64,000 nucleotides of DNA from CAYPPG01 sp964412555 (GTDB taxonomy: Bacteria > Hinthialibacterota > Hinthialibacteria > Hinthialibacterales > Hinthialibacteraceae), in assembly GCA_964412555.1 (NCBI GenBank), contig CAYPPG010000014.1, positions 66,033 to 130,032 of the forward strand, read 5' to 3'. Positions 17,542 through 27,104 of the stretch are shown one piece after another; the first letter of the stretch is position 1; each line of letters starts with the position of its first letter. The position numbers and the translations under genes were made by a program. The notes below the pieces were generated by a model. The model was not told the DNA's origin, did no database searches, and saw only the letters and a list, made by a program, of their open reading frames with translations.

Positions 17542-20397
17542 ATGGAACTTTGGATCGGCGCGCTCAATCTTGGTTTTCTATATGCCTTTATGACGATGGG
17601 AGTTTTTATTACATTCCGCATCAATGATTTTCCCGATATTACCGTTGACGGGAGTTTCACCTCCGGTGCAGCGGCAGCCGCCGTGTTGCTTGTTGCGGGA
17701 TACAATCCGGTCATCGCTTTACTCGCCGCATTTTTGATCGGGGGACTCGCGGGAGCGGTAACCGCCGTGATTCACACCCGCTTCAACATCAACGGTCTGT
17801 TAGCCGGGATTTTGGTCATGACCGGTTTGTATTCTGTCAATCTTCATATTATGCAGCGGTCCAACATCCCCCTTCTCAATCAAACCACATTGATCACCTA
17901 TGCTGAAAAATGGAATCCCGGTATTCCGGAACAGAGCTGGCTCGCGCTTACACTTTGCGTTCTTATGGCCATCTTTTGGTTACTTGCTTCTCTCTTCTTC
18001 AAAACCGACTTGGGAGTGGCCATGCGGGCTACCGGCAATAACCGAACAATGGCTGCGGCTTCCGGAATCAATGTCAATTTGATGACCATTTTCGGTGTCG
18101 CACTGGCGAATGGACTTGTCGGTGTTTCCGGAGGGCTGGTGGCGCAGTATCAGGGATTCGCCGATATCGGTATGGGCATCGGCACAATCGTCATCGGCTT
18201 GGCGGCAGTCATTATTGGGGAATCGATCATCCCAATGCGTTCAATGTATGCAAAAGTGTTGAGCGTCATCGCCGGTTCGGTCGTTTTCCGTTTCATGATC
18301 GCTTTCGCTCTCTATGTCGGTATGGATCCGATGGACTTGAAACTACTAACGGCGATATTTGTTTTGTTGACGCTCATCATTTCCACAACGGTTGCAGGAA
18401 AAGAGGGGAAAAAGAGAGAATGGGGAGTATGGATTCGCGAGACAGTGCAAAGCCGAAAATTCCAATTCGGTACTGCGGGGATTATTATAATCATCATCTT
18501 CTCTGTCTTCGCTTTTATGCCAGATAAGGAAGCTTCAACTCCAAGCCGAACTTACAAAATCGGTCTTGTCCAGATCAGCGATCATGGCCTGCTTAACATT
18601 ACCCGCGACAGTTTTGTTGAAGAAATGGAACGAATCGGTTACAAACAGGGAGACAATTGCGACATCCAACTGGAAAACGCAAACGGCGACCAACCGACTG
18701 TCAATACGATTTTGGATAAATTCATCAATGACGATGTCGATTTAGTTCTCACCATCTCCACTCCGTGCACACAAGCGGCTATCCACAAGATCAAAAATAG
18801 GCCGGTTGTATTTGCCACGGTTGCCAATCCCTTTATCATCGATGCCGGTACATCCGATACGGAACACCAACCCAATGTAACCGGTGTCTACGGTTCAGTC
18901 CCTATGGACAAAACGATGAATCTGGTTCGTGAGATTTTTTCCGGCCCCCTCAAAATTGGAGCGATTTGGGATCCCGCCCATGCCAATTCCGTATTCAATG
19001 TCGAACAACTGAAAGCCGCTGTCGCAGCGGATCCAAATGCGACTTTCGAAGGCGTCAATATTTCCAACTCTTCCGAAGTGTACCAAGCCGCACAATCTCT
19101 AGTGAACAAGGGAATCGATGTCTTTGTTCTCCCACCGGATAACATTGTCTATTCCGCTTTCGAATCTGTCGTCAAAGCGTCGCTTCCGAAGAAAATCCCC
19201 ATCTTCACAAGCGATGTGGAACGCTTGGCGGATGGAGCACTCGGTGCTTTGGGATACGATTACACCAGCAGTGGACAACAAGCCGCATATGTTGTCGATC
19301 GAATTTTCAAAGGGGAAAATCCAAAGGATATCCCCTTCGAACAATATAAAAAATTGACCATCGGTTTTAGTATGGATACCGCTCAAGAACTCGGTGTGAA
19401 GATACCTCCTCCGGTTTTGGAGAAAGCCACCTTAATTCAAAAGGGGCAAAAAATCATCGACAAGACACAAGATGCAGCCACTGTCGAGTCAGTCGACGAT
19501 GTTCAGAGAAAACTCGCTATTTTCCGCTTCAGCGATCACGTCGTGTTAATCGAAACGGAAAAAGGAATTCAGGATCAGTTGAAAGAAAGCGGTACATTGA
19601 AAAAATATAACATCACTGTCGATCTCAAAAATGCCCAAAACGATTTCGCCATGGCGCAATCGGTTGCACAAGATATTGTGCGGCAACAATATGATTACGT
19701 CATGACCATCTCCACTCCCGCCCTGCAGGTCACAGCCCAATTCAACAAAACAATCCCTCATATTTTCGGAGCGGTCACCGACCCGTATCGTATGGGAGTG
19801 GCCAAAAATCCAGAAGAGCATCAAGCCAACATTACCGGTGTGGCGACACTGCAGCCGGTGGAAGCCACGATCAAAGTCATGCGTGAACTGTTTCCTCAAG
19901 CCAAAAAGATCGGCTACGTTTGGAATCCGGCCGAAGCCTGCTCGGAAGCATGTACCTATAAAGCGCGAGACGCCGTAAAGGAAACCAATTTCGAACTCAT
20001 CGAAGTCAGCGTCAGCAGCACAAACGAAGTGATGGATGCCGTAAACGCCCTGCTCAATCGCGAAATCGATTTGTTTCTGACATCCGGCGATAACACGGTT
20101 ATGCTGGCACTGGAAACCATTGCGCAAACATTACAGAAAAAACAAATTCCTTACTTCACCAACAATCCTAGTGACATTGAGCACGGTGCTTTTCTTTCCA
20201 TCGGTGCTGATTATTACGAGGTGGGGCAGGAAACCGCCAGAATGGCGATTCGTGTTATCGAAGGCGAATCACCAAAGGAGATCTCGATCAATAATTTTGT
20301 TCCGGAAAAAATGTATGTCAACAAAGCGTTGGCCGAGGAGTACGGCATCCAGCTGCCGGAGGACTTTTTGAAACGAGCAGCCCAAGTAAAGGAATAA
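17542..20397 (+). CDS. ABC transporter permease fused to two substrate-binding domains
   Basis: 951 residues. Residues 1-about 270 are a polytopic permease of the ABC.X4/TrpY type (NDFPDITVDGSFTSGAAAAAVL, VAMRATGNNRTMAAASGI, GIGTIVIGLAAVIIGESI). A further span near residue 312-330 leads to two tandem PF04392-type periplasmic binding domains (about 340-630 and 670-945). Both carry the DYVMTISTPA/DLVLTISTPC and VTGV motifs. In the known TrpXYZ-type importers these are separate proteins. Here the permease carries its own pair of receptors. The ATPase gene follows after two bases. GAAGAGAATC precedes the ATG. The second binding domain begins with a reduced FRFSDHVVLIETEKG. Substrate unknown; aromatic or other small organic nutrients are plausible. 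Confidence 0.85.
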   Translation: MELWIGALNLGFLYAFMTMGVFITFRINDFPDITVDGSFTSGAAAAAVLLVAGYNPVIALLAAFLIGGLAGAVTAVIHTRFNINGLLAGILVMTGLYSVNLHIMQRSNIPLLNQTTLITYAEKWNPGIPEQSWLALTLCVLMAIFWLLASLFFKTDLGVAMRATGNNRTMAAASGINVNLMTIFGVALANGLVGVSGGLVAQYQGFADIGMGIGTIVIGLAAVIIGESIIPMRSMYAKVLSVIAGSVVFRFMIAFALYVGMDPMDLKLLTAIFVLLTLIISTTVAGKEGKKREWGVWIRETVQSRKFQFGTAGIIIIIIFSVFAFMPDKEASTPSRTYKIGLVQISDHGLLNITRDSFVEEMERIGYKQGDNCDIQLENANGDQPTVNTILDKFINDDVDLVLTISTPCTQAAIHKIKNRPVVFATVANPFIIDAGTSDTEHQPNVTGVYGSVPMDKTMNLVREIFSGPLKIGAIWDPAHANSVFNVEQLKAAVAADPNATFEGVNISNSSEVYQAAQSLVNKGIDVFVLPPDNIVYSAFESVVKASLPKKIPIFTSDVERLADGALGALGYDYTSSGQQAAYVVDRIFKGENPKDIPFEQYKKLTIGFSMDTAQELGVKIPPPVLEKATLIQKGQKIIDKTQDAATVESVDDVQRKLAIFRFSDHVVLIETEKGIQDQLKESGTLKKYNITVDLKNAQNDFAMAQSVAQDIVRQQYDYVMTISTPALQVTAQFNKTIPHIFGAVTDPYRMGVAKNPEEHQANITGVATLQPVEATIKVMRELFPQAKKIGYVWNPAEACSEACTYKARDAVKETNFELIEVSVSSTNEVMDAVNALLNREIDLFLTSGDNTVMLALETIAQTLQKKQIPYFTNNPSDIEHGAFLSIGADYYEVGQETARMAIRVIEGESPKEISINNFVPEKMYVNKALAEEYGIQLPEDFLKRAAQVKE

Positions 20398-20399
20398 CG

Positions 20400-21212
20400 A
20401 TGATTACCATAACCAATTATCACAAGCGATTCAACGCCGGCACAGCAAACGAAGTGTATGCACTTCGTGGCATTGATCTTACCGTAAACGAAGGCGATTT
20501 CGTCACGATCATCGGTACGAACGGATCGGGGAAATCCACCTTGCTCAACGCCGTGGCCGGGAGTTTCCTGCCGGATGAAGGAACCGTCACCATCGCGGGA
20601 AATAATGTAACCCGCAAAAAAGATTTCAAACGTGCGAAATATATATCCCGCGTATTCCAAAATCCGTTCATGGGAACGGCCACCGATATGACGATTGCCG
20701 AAAACCTGCATATGGCCTCCCTCCGAAGCAAAAGAACGTTCCCGAAAATCGGTCTGAATTCAGAGCGCCGAAATCAGTATCGGGAGCAAGTGGAAGAGTT
20801 GGAAATGCAATTGGAGGACCGGCTTGACAATGTCATCGGCACGCTTTCCGGCGGCCAGCGCCAAGCACTGACGCTGCTGATGGCAGTCATCAATCATCCA
20901 AAAGTGTTGCTGCTGGATGAACATACAGCCGCTCTCGATCCGAAATCAGCGGCGCAAGTGATCAAACTAACTCAAAAATTCATTGAAGAAGAAAAACTAA
21001 CTTCGATCATGGTCACCCATAGTATGCAGCAAGCGCTCGAACTGGGAAACCGGACGATTATGATGAACAAAGGGCAAATCATCGACGATATCTCTCTCAA
21101 AGAAAAACAGCGATTGACAGTAAATGATCTATTGGATAAATTTGCGGAATTGCGAAAAACGGAACGGCTTACAGATGAGATGTTGGAGGAACTGCGCAGA
21201 GAGTACATTTAA
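20400..21212 (+). CDS. ABC transporter ATP-binding subunit
   Basis: 270 residues with Walker A GTNGSGKST, Q-loop region VFQNPFMGTATDMT, signature LSGGQRQ, Walker B VLLLDEHTAALDP and the H-loop VTHSM. The insert MTIAENLHMASLRSKR is typical of the ABC.X4.A/TrpZ group that pairs with PF04392 binding proteins. It powers the permease encoded immediately upstream. Its TAA overlaps the next gene's ATG (TAATG at 21210-21214), so translation is coupled. Confidence 0.95.
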   Translation: MITITNYHKRFNAGTANEVYALRGIDLTVNEGDFVTIIGTNGSGKSTLLNAVAGSFLPDEGTVTIAGNNVTRKKDFKRAKYISRVFQNPFMGTATDMTIAENLHMASLRSKRTFPKIGLNSERRNQYREQVEELEMQLEDRLDNVIGTLSGGQRQALTLLMAVINHPKVLLLDEHTAALDPKSAAQVIKLTQKFIEEEKLTSIMVTHSMQQALELGNRTIMMNKGQIIDDISLKEKQRLTVNDLLDKFAELRKTERLTDEMLEELRREYI

Positions 21213-22210
21213 TGATGAAATTTGTATTACACCTGATCTTTATAGCACTTTGTTCTTGTCTTTCCCCTTACTGTGAAGAAAACACTCTTCGCGAAGTGAA
21301 ATTTCTTCCTCAGTGGGAACCTCAAGCCCAATTCGCCGGGTATTATGTCGCGAAGGAAACGGGGATCTATGAAAAACACGGCATGGATGTCACTATTCTC
21401 CGAGGCGGACCCGCCAATCCGGCTTGTGAAGGATTACGAACGGGAAAAGCCGACTTCGCCACCACTTTTCTTTCGACCGCACTCGAGCAAAGAGACAAAG
21501 ACGTGAAGATTTGCAACATTGCGCAAATCGTCCAAAAATCCGCGCTGTTACTAGTCACGATGAAATCATATGGCATCGAGACTCCATTGGATTTTGAAGG
21601 GAAAAAAATCAGTATCTGGCCCGATTTTTCTGTTCAACCCAAAGCATTGTTCCGGAAATTCGATGTGGATGCCGAGATTATCCCGCAAACGTTCACCATG
21701 AATCTCTTTCTGCGGGGCGCGGTCGATGTCGCCTCGGCGATGTGGTATAACGAATATCACACTCTTCTCAATTCCGGTATCAACGAAGAGGAACTACAAG
21801 TTTTTTTCTACAGCAATTACGACCTGAATTTTCCGGAAGACGGTATTTATTGCATGGAAAAAACCCTACAAGAAAACTGCAAGTTGTGCCAGGATTTTGT
21901 CGCCGCCTCTCTCGAAGGGTGGAGCTATGCGTTTTCCCATCCGGATGATGCATTGGACATCGTCATGAAATATGTGAAAGCAGCGAATTTGCCGACAAAT
22001 CGCGTTCATCAACAATGGATGCTGGCACGAATGAAAGACATCATTCAACCATTAGGATGGAAAACACCGATGGGTAAAATGGTGGAAGAAGACTACAACA
22101 CCGTCGCGGACGAATTGTTGAAAAACGGAATGATCTCCTATAAACCAACATATAGTGAATTTTATGAAAACTGCGCAACCCAATCCCAAGAAACAGAGTC
22201 TGGCCTATAA
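21212..22210 (+). CDS. NMT1/THI5-like periplasmic substrate-binding protein
   Basis: 332 residues with a signal peptide (FVLHLIFIALCSCLS). A Cys is present near the processing site (CSCLSPYC), so lipoprotein processing is possible but the lipobox is not canonical. The body has the family hallmarks EVKFLPQWEPQAQFAGYYVAKETGIY, GKADFATTFLSTALE and PLDFEGKKISIWP, as in ThiY/SsuA-type receptors of thiamine precursor or sulfonate uptake. No permease of its own kind follows. Instead the gene overlaps the next, a PP2C phosphatase, by 47 bases. It may therefore serve as a ligand receptor for that sensor or as an additional receptor for the fused permease upstream; both are inference. Confidence 0.85.
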   Translation: MMKFVLHLIFIALCSCLSPYCEENTLREVKFLPQWEPQAQFAGYYVAKETGIYEKHGMDVTILRGGPANPACEGLRTGKADFATTFLSTALEQRDKDVKICNIAQIVQKSALLLVTMKSYGIETPLDFEGKKISIWPDFSVQPKALFRKFDVDAEIIPQTFTMNLFLRGAVDVASAMWYNEYHTLLNSGINEEELQVFFYSNYDLNFPEDGIYCMEKTLQENCKLCQDFVAASLEGWSYAFSHPDDALDIVMKYVKAANLPTNRVHQQWMLARMKDIIQPLGWKTPMGKMVEEDYNTVADELLKNGMISYKPTYSEFYENCATQSQETESGL

Positions 22211-24119
22211 ATTAGCGTTGTTCATCTTAACCAGTACGACAATCATTTTTATCAGCGTATTTGCGTATAATTATCAATATTCGAAAAACATCGTTTTATC
22301 AAACGTCGAGCACCGCGCTAAAAATTTGACACTGGCCACTGTCAATAAAATCGAGACCGTTCTTCGATCCGTCGAAAAAATCCCTCGTTTTCTCCCCACT
22401 TTTTTGGAGAAAAATACTTACACAAAAGAAGAATTACTGCTATTGATTCACGATATGGTAAAAAACAACGAAGAAATTTACGGTTCTACGGTTGCGTTTG
22501 AACCCTACGCGTTCGATCCCTCTTCCCAATACTTTGCCCCCTATTATTTCAAAGACGAACACGATGTCCGTTTAACCTATCTCGGCAGCGAATCCTATCA
22601 TTATTTTCATTGGGATTGGTACATCATTCCCAAGGAACTCGGTCAACCGGTTTGGAGTGAACCGTATTTCGACGAGGGCGCAGGGAATATCATCATGTCA
22701 ACCTACTCACTGCCCTTTTATAAAAAAGAGGATGGAGAGCGCAAATTTCAAGGAGTCGTTACCGCTGATGTGTCTCTCGAAGGACTCGTTGATCTGATTT
22801 CTTCCATTTCGATTTTCGAATCCGGCTATGCGTTTCTTGTTTCACGAAACGGTGTATTTGTCACCCATCCCGATCGAAGCTATATCATGCATGAAAGTAT
22901 CTTCAGTATCGCGGAAGCGCACAATGATCAACGCTTACGGAAAATCGGACGAGATATGATCCATGGCGGGGAAGGCTTTGTTCCTTATCAAAGTACTTAC
23001 TTGAACCAAGATTCCTGGATGTATTATGCCAGCCTTCCGAGCGCAGGCTGGTCAATGGGAGTCGTATTTCCCGAAGAGGAATTATTCGCCGATATTCGAA
23101 ATCTGCACAATCGTGTCCTCATCATTGGCATCACAGGATTCGTTTTCTTGTTTCTCGTCATCGTCTTGATTTCCGGAACCATCACCCGTCCGATACGATC
23201 CTTAGCGGAAACAACGACAGCCATTGCTAAAGGAAATTTGGATATTGAACTGCCTAAAGTCAAAAGTAATGACGAAATCGGTGAATTGTCGCGTTCATTC
23301 GAAAACATGCGTGATGCGCTGAAGGAATATATTTCAAACCTTACTGAAACCACCAAAGCGAAAGAACGCATTGAAAGTGAACTGAAAATCGCTCACACAA
23401 TCCAAATGAGTTTCCTGCCGAAGCACTTTCCTCCCTTTCCGGAAAAAGTGGAATTCGACATTTACGCATCCCTTGAACCGGCAAAAGAAGTCGGCGGCGA
23501 TTTGTACGATTTCTTTCTGCTGAATGAGGAATACCTATTTTTCTCGGTGGGTGATGTAGCGGATAAAGGAGTTCCGGCGGCATTGTTCATGGCGGTCACA
23601 AAAACGTTGATGAAAGGAATTGCGGAACAAGGAATCAATCCGGCGGAAGTCTTGATGAAGGTCAACAATGAACTCGCGCAGGATAACGACACATCGATGT
23701 TTGTGACAGTCTTCTGCGCCATTCTCAACTACAAAACCGGCGAACTGATTTTCTCTAACGCAGCCCACAATCCACCCGTTCTTGTCCGGAAAGGAGAAAA
23801 GGCAGAATGGCTGAAACTACCGGATGGTTTTCTCCTCGGTCCAATGGAAGACACAGAATATCAAACAAAAACTCTCCAACTGAATCCCGGTGACATGATC
23901 GTCACCTACACGGATGGGGTCAATGAAGCCATGAATCCGGAGAAGAAACTCTACTCAAATGAACGCTTGCTTCAAAATGTGGAGAAATTCAAAAACGAAT
24001 CTCCGGAACATATGGTCAAAAACATGATGCAATCCGTCCATGAATATGCAGCGGGAGAACCGCAGTCGGACGATATTACCCTTATGGCTGTTCAATATTT
24101 TGGTCCAAAGTCATTTTAA
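22164..24119 (+). CDS. Membrane sensor phosphatase: dCache-HAMP-PP2C (RsbU/SpoIIE-like)
   Basis: 651 residues from the ATG at 22164 (the GTG at 22155 is the alternative). Order: membrane span (about 15-38); periplasmic dCache-type domain (about 40-295; VAFEPYAFDP, WSEPYFDEGAGNIIMSTYS, VTADVSLEGL, YAFLVSRNGVFVTHP); second span (GITGFVFLFLVIVLIS); HAMP (TRPIRSLAETT...DEIGELSRSFENM); and a PP2C/SpoIIE domain with metal-binding motifs EVGGDLYDFF, GDVADKG and QSDDITLM. Such enzymes dephosphorylate STAS antagonists. Two STAS genes flank it (16210 fusion and 24698). The gene overlaps the binding-protein gene by 47 bases, suggesting tight stoichiometric coupling. Its stop shares TTAA with the convergent gene. 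Confidence 0.9.
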   Translation: MKTAQPNPKKQSLAYKLALFILTSTTIIFISVFAYNYQYSKNIVLSNVEHRAKNLTLATVNKIETVLRSVEKIPRFLPTFLEKNTYTKEELLLLIHDMVKNNEEIYGSTVAFEPYAFDPSSQYFAPYYFKDEHDVRLTYLGSESYHYFHWDWYIIPKELGQPVWSEPYFDEGAGNIIMSTYSLPFYKKEDGERKFQGVVTADVSLEGLVDLISSISIFESGYAFLVSRNGVFVTHPDRSYIMHESIFSIAEAHNDQRLRKIGRDMIHGGEGFVPYQSTYLNQDSWMYYASLPSAGWSMGVVFPEEELFADIRNLHNRVLIIGITGFVFLFLVIVLISGTITRPIRSLAETTTAIAKGNLDIELPKVKSNDEIGELSRSFENMRDALKEYISNLTETTKAKERIESELKIAHTIQMSFLPKHFPPFPEKVEFDIYASLEPAKEVGGDLYDFFLLNEEYLFFSVGDVADKGVPAALFMAVTKTLMKGIAEQGINPAEVLMKVNNELAQDNDTSMFVTVFCAILNYKTGELIFSNAAHNPPVLVRKGEKAEWLKLPDGFLLGPMEDTEYQTKTLQLNPGDMIVTYTDGVNEAMNPEKKLYSNERLLQNVEKFKNESPEHMVKNMMQSVHEYAAGEPQSDDITLMAVQYFGPKSF

Positions 24120-24685
24120 GCATTTACATAGTTTTCGAGTTTTCTTTGAATTGTTTCTTTCTTCTCCTTCTTCAATAGTTCCAGTTGTTTCTCAATATTG
24201 TTCAATTGTCTCTGCCGAAAGATACGCCGTAACATGGGTAGACAAAATAAAAACAAATCGAGAACGACAAAAAGAACAATAAACGAAATCAAAAAGTCGA
24301 GTTTGAGACCCAATGAGAGAATATAAGCACCAAGCAGCGCAAGCACCGGAACCAGAAAACAATAAAGAAGTATGAGAGGAATCGTTAAAAAAGAGCGGGC
24401 TAAATTTTTTTGTATTTCCGTCTGTATTGTCTCCAACTTTTGAATCCGCTCATCGTATACTTGTATTTCCTTATCCAAATCCAGATCTTCGTTTTCTAAA
24501 CAAAGAGGACAAAAACCGGAAAGATGCTCCCCGGCGGCATTCACCCATATATCATAGTGTATCCCATGTATATCGCATGTTCGCGTTTCTTTTTTCGAAT
24601 CGATTTCATTCCCGCAATGCGGGCATCGTTGATCCTGCTCGGAAATGGTGGCCATACAATGGTTGCAGATTCGTGTATTGATCAT
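24116..24685 (-). CDS. Zinc-ribbon membrane protein
   Basis: 189 residues. The N-terminus has a zinc ribbon of type CNHC-x11-CPHC (TRICNHCMATISEQDQRCPHC) and a second Cys set (RTCDIHGIHY...SGFCPLCLE). A coiled-coil-like segment (VYDERIQKLETIQTEI) precedes two hydrophobic spans (FLTIPLILLYCFLVPVLALLGAY and LDFLISFIVLFVVLDLFLFCL) and a charged C-terminal helix. It follows the STAS gene by 12 bases, so it is probably co-transcribed with it. It may be a membrane partner in the same signalling pathway; no family name can be assigned. Confidence 0.75.
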   Translation of the reverse strand: MINTRICNHCMATISEQDQRCPHCGNEIDSKKETRTCDIHGIHYDIWVNAAGEHLSGFCPLCLENEDLDLDKEIQVYDERIQKLETIQTEIQKNLARSFLTIPLILLYCFLVPVLALLGAYILSLGLKLDFLISFIVLFVVLDLFLFCLPMLRRIFRQRQLNNIEKQLELLKKEKKETIQRKLENYVNA

Positions 24686-24697
24686 ATGAATTCCAAT

Positions 24698-25042
24698 CTA
24701 TTCCTTTTTTGAAAGAGCAATCACGGCTTGTCCATCGGAATCGAAGAGAGGGACAACCTGATTCATCTGCGCCATTTGCAGAAGTTCTTTTTGGGATTCA
24801 GGAGCACAGGAAAGGGCAAATCCTCCTCCCTCGCTTTTCAACCGTTTCCCGATCCCGATGAATAAACGCAATCCCGATGAACTCATATATTCCAATTTCG
24901 AGAGATGAAAGACAATGCGGCGTTCACCTTCATCGATCCGCTGGTTGACGGTACGATCAACCGCCAACGCCGAAGAAGTCTCCAATCGGCCGACGATAGA
25001 AATGATCAAGGTATCGCCAATATGACGTTCCGTTAATTCCAT
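24698..25042 (-). CDS. STAS-domain anti-sigma factor antagonist
   Basis: 114 residues, a single STAS domain (DTLIISIVGRLETSSALAVDRTV; IVFHLSKLEYMSSSGLRLFIGI) with the conserved Ser context MSSSGLR. GAGG lies six bases before the ATG. It is the likely substrate of the PP2C phosphatase encoded convergently at 22164. No HPK-type RsbW kinase or sigma factor is encoded in the window, so the rest of the partner switch lies elsewhere. Confidence 0.9.
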   Translation of the reverse strand: MELTERHIGDTLIISIVGRLETSSALAVDRTVNQRIDEGERRIVFHLSKLEYMSSSGLRLFIGIGKRLKSEGGGFALSCAPESQKELLQMAQMNQVVPLFDSDGQAVIALSKKE

Positions 25043-25223
25043 TGGTTCCTCAAGTAGACGAGTTGTTTTTTGTTTCGCTAGGGAATATAAAGTTAAGATG
25101 AGAATTTCACAAGTGCCGAATACTCACATTCAAAAAAAGGTTCTTTAACTACCAAATGTCTGCGATTTCAAAACCTTGTACGGAAATTCCTTCTTGCTCT
25201 ACAGTATTTTGAAAGACCGCCCC

Positions 25224-25508
25224 TTACTCACGCCGATAATTCCATTCCTTTAAAGTGTAGACTAAAATGGAGGGGACAACATTTTTCTCAATAGATAAAC
25301 TATATCCAGGTTCCCGTATGTCATGTTTTACACGCCAATTTCCATCCCGAATTATAAGCAATACATCCAAATCTGATTCTTGATGGCTGTCCCCACGTGC
25401 TTTCGATCCGAAAATTCGCATATCTTCCACCAAATCGGGAAATTGTTGATCCAGTAGTTTTCGATACGAATCTATCCATTCTTGTTCTTCTCTGGTTAAT
25501 GACATCAT
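25224..25508 (-). CDS. MNT-type nucleotidyltransferase-fold protein
   Basis: 94 residues with the minimal nucleotidyltransferase motif FGSKARGDSHQESDLDVLL (GS-x(n)-D-x-D). AAGGA precedes the ATG at good spacing. In MNT/HEPN toxin-antitoxin modules such proteins AMPylate and silence a HEPN RNase. No HEPN gene is adjacent here: the neighbours are a prepilin and an intergenic gap. It may therefore be an orphan antitoxin or housekeeping relic. Confidence 0.8.
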   Translation of the reverse strand: MMSLTREEQEWIDSYRKLLDQQFPDLVEDMRIFGSKARGDSHQESDLDVLLIIRDGNWRVKHDIREPGYSLSIEKNVVPSILVYTLKEWNYRRE

Positions 25509-25549
25509 AGAAACGTTCCTTGATAATTTTTTAAATCCCTACCAACAAT

Positions 25550-26170
25550 TCAATAATTCGGATTCGGGGGCATCGTTCCGGAATACGTCTTCCCGTCGAC
25601 GATAATCGCTCCTTTCATCACGCTAACATCGCCACCGAAGAGATAGATATCCCCATCGCTGTATAATCCGTTCGAAGCGAAGTAGGTACGAACGGTCGTT
25701 CCGGACTGCAGTTCGGAACGGGCGCCCATATCTTCATCCTGATCCGGTCCGCGTGAATTGATATTATAAAATCGTTTCACCGGCTCGGGATTGGCAGGAG
25801 CAACAGCGACTTCGTACATATCCACTCCCGTCGTTCCACTGGCTTCGATATGTTTGTTTTCAAATGGATCGGTCGGAATGGAAGACATATAACTCACCGG
25901 CGTCATTAAAAAATAAAGTCCCGCATCAGATTCCGGTTTCTCGATCCCGCGCAAGGAAACGTAACTTTCCGACTCATTGATGTAGGAATTATGGTCGAGA
26001 TAATACATTTCCATCGACTGCGTAATCGCCTTCAAGTCACTTACAACTCGGGCAACCTTCGCACGGGTTTGAGCATTCAGAAAATTGGGAACGGCAATAG
26101 CCGCTAAAATCCCGATAATGGCAACCACAATCAACAATTCGATCAGAGTAAAAGCATACTGTTTTTTCAT
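25550..26170 (-). CDS. Type IV pilin / pseudopilin-like protein (second copy)
   Basis: 206 residues from MKKQYA^FTLIELLIVVAIIGILAAIAVP. Position -1 is Ala rather than the usual Gly, which could slow prepilin-peptidase cleavage but is tolerated in some prepilins. It shares the TPVSYMSSIPTDPF segment with the other two. The signature SNGLYSDGDIYLFG is present but, unlike the others, is followed by a 27-residue extension (GDVSVMKGAIIVDG...NPNY). GGGAGG lies just upstream. Unlike the other two it has no propeller-type neighbour. Confidence 0.85.
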   Translation of the reverse strand: MKKQYAFTLIELLIVVAIIGILAAIAVPNFLNAQTRAKVARVVSDLKAITQSMEMYYLDHNSYINESESYVSLRGIEKPESDAGLYFLMTPVSYMSSIPTDPFENKHIEASGTTGVDMYEVAVAPANPEPVKRFYNINSRGPDQDEDMGARSELQSGTTVRTYFASNGLYSDGDIYLFGGDVSVMKGAIIVDGKTYSGTMPPNPNY

Positions 26171-26297
26171 CGTCAATTTCATCCTCCCGTGAATATCATT
26201 AGAGGAATTGTAAAACATTTCATTCTCGATTTGAATGGTTAATTTTGTATTCGTCTTGATATAGAGATTCATTAAAATCGAATCAAAAAGCATAATA

Positions 26298-27104
26298 TCA
26301 TGTCAAGATCGGCAGCTGATGCGCAATCACAATCAATTGATCCCCTTCTTTCAAGAGTGTGTCCTTCCCTGGTTCATACCCGGCTTTTGGATTTAAAACA
26401 ATCCATCTCTGGGGAATATTATCCAAAGTTGATTTCTCGTCACTATTTCGTAGGTTCTGAATAAATCCACACAGAATACATTCACAATCCGATAAAATGA
26501 TGTCACGCGCCAACTCACGAAACGTCTTCCCGTCCATTGACGAGAGTATTTGAGGCAAAAAGATCTGATTCGTGTCTTGATTGGAAGTCAGCAGGCGTTC
26601 AAAAATATTTTTTATACCGGGAGTGATACAACTTTGCGCAATCAGTTTTTCCGAAATTTCACCAAGGCAGATTACTTCATCGATTTTTGTGGTTTTCAAA
26701 TGGATACGATGGCCGGACGAGATAAGTTCAATGACAGTATGAACTTGCGGGTTGTGATGTTCGATGGCTAAAGCAATTAAAGTCGAATGAGCGTCGGCAT
26801 AGTGACCTTGTCGCGGATCGGCAAGGATGACTGCGCTCTGAGCCTGTTCAATACAAGCTTGGTGAAGCGACTCTTCTTCTGTTGGGCATCCATGGATTAC
26901 AAAAAAATGATTTGGATATCGAGTTTCCGGATGCCAATGAGGATTGCATCCCCACAACTCGGCATCCTGCACAATCAAAACGATATCAATCGGATGTTGG
27001 AGAGTCCCTTCATGGAGTTCATCGACAATCCCTTTCACTTTATCGTTGCAGTTACAGATGACAACGTGTTGGTTCAACTTCTGTAGATCACTTTCCCGCT
27101 CCAT
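26298..27104 (-). CDS. Soluble RCK/TrkA-N-like regulatory protein, partner of channel
   Basis: 268 residues without membrane spans. The N-terminal half is Rossmann-like (HVVICNCNDKVKGIVDEL; IDIVLIVQDAEL; EQAQSAVILADPRQGHYADAHS), and the second half has an RCK-C-like segment (DGKTFRELARDIIL...LLKEGDQLIVIA). It mirrors the cytoplasmic part of the channel encoded directly upstream and overlaps that gene by 31 bases. It therefore probably supplies an additional gating-ring subunit, as in TrkA/KtrA or the CASTOR/POLLUX-like architecture. Confidence 0.75.
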   Translation of the reverse strand: MERESDLQKLNQHVVICNCNDKVKGIVDELHEGTLQHPIDIVLIVQDAELWGCNPHWHPETRYPNHFFVIHGCPTEEESLHQACIEQAQSAVILADPRQGHYADAHSTLIALAIEHHNPQVHTVIELISSGHRIHLKTTKIDEVICLGEISEKLIAQSCITPGIKNIFERLLTSNQDTNQIFLPQILSSMDGKTFRELARDIILSDCECILCGFIQNLRNSDEKSTLDNIPQRWIVLNPKAGYEPGKDTLLKEGDQLIVIAHQLPILT

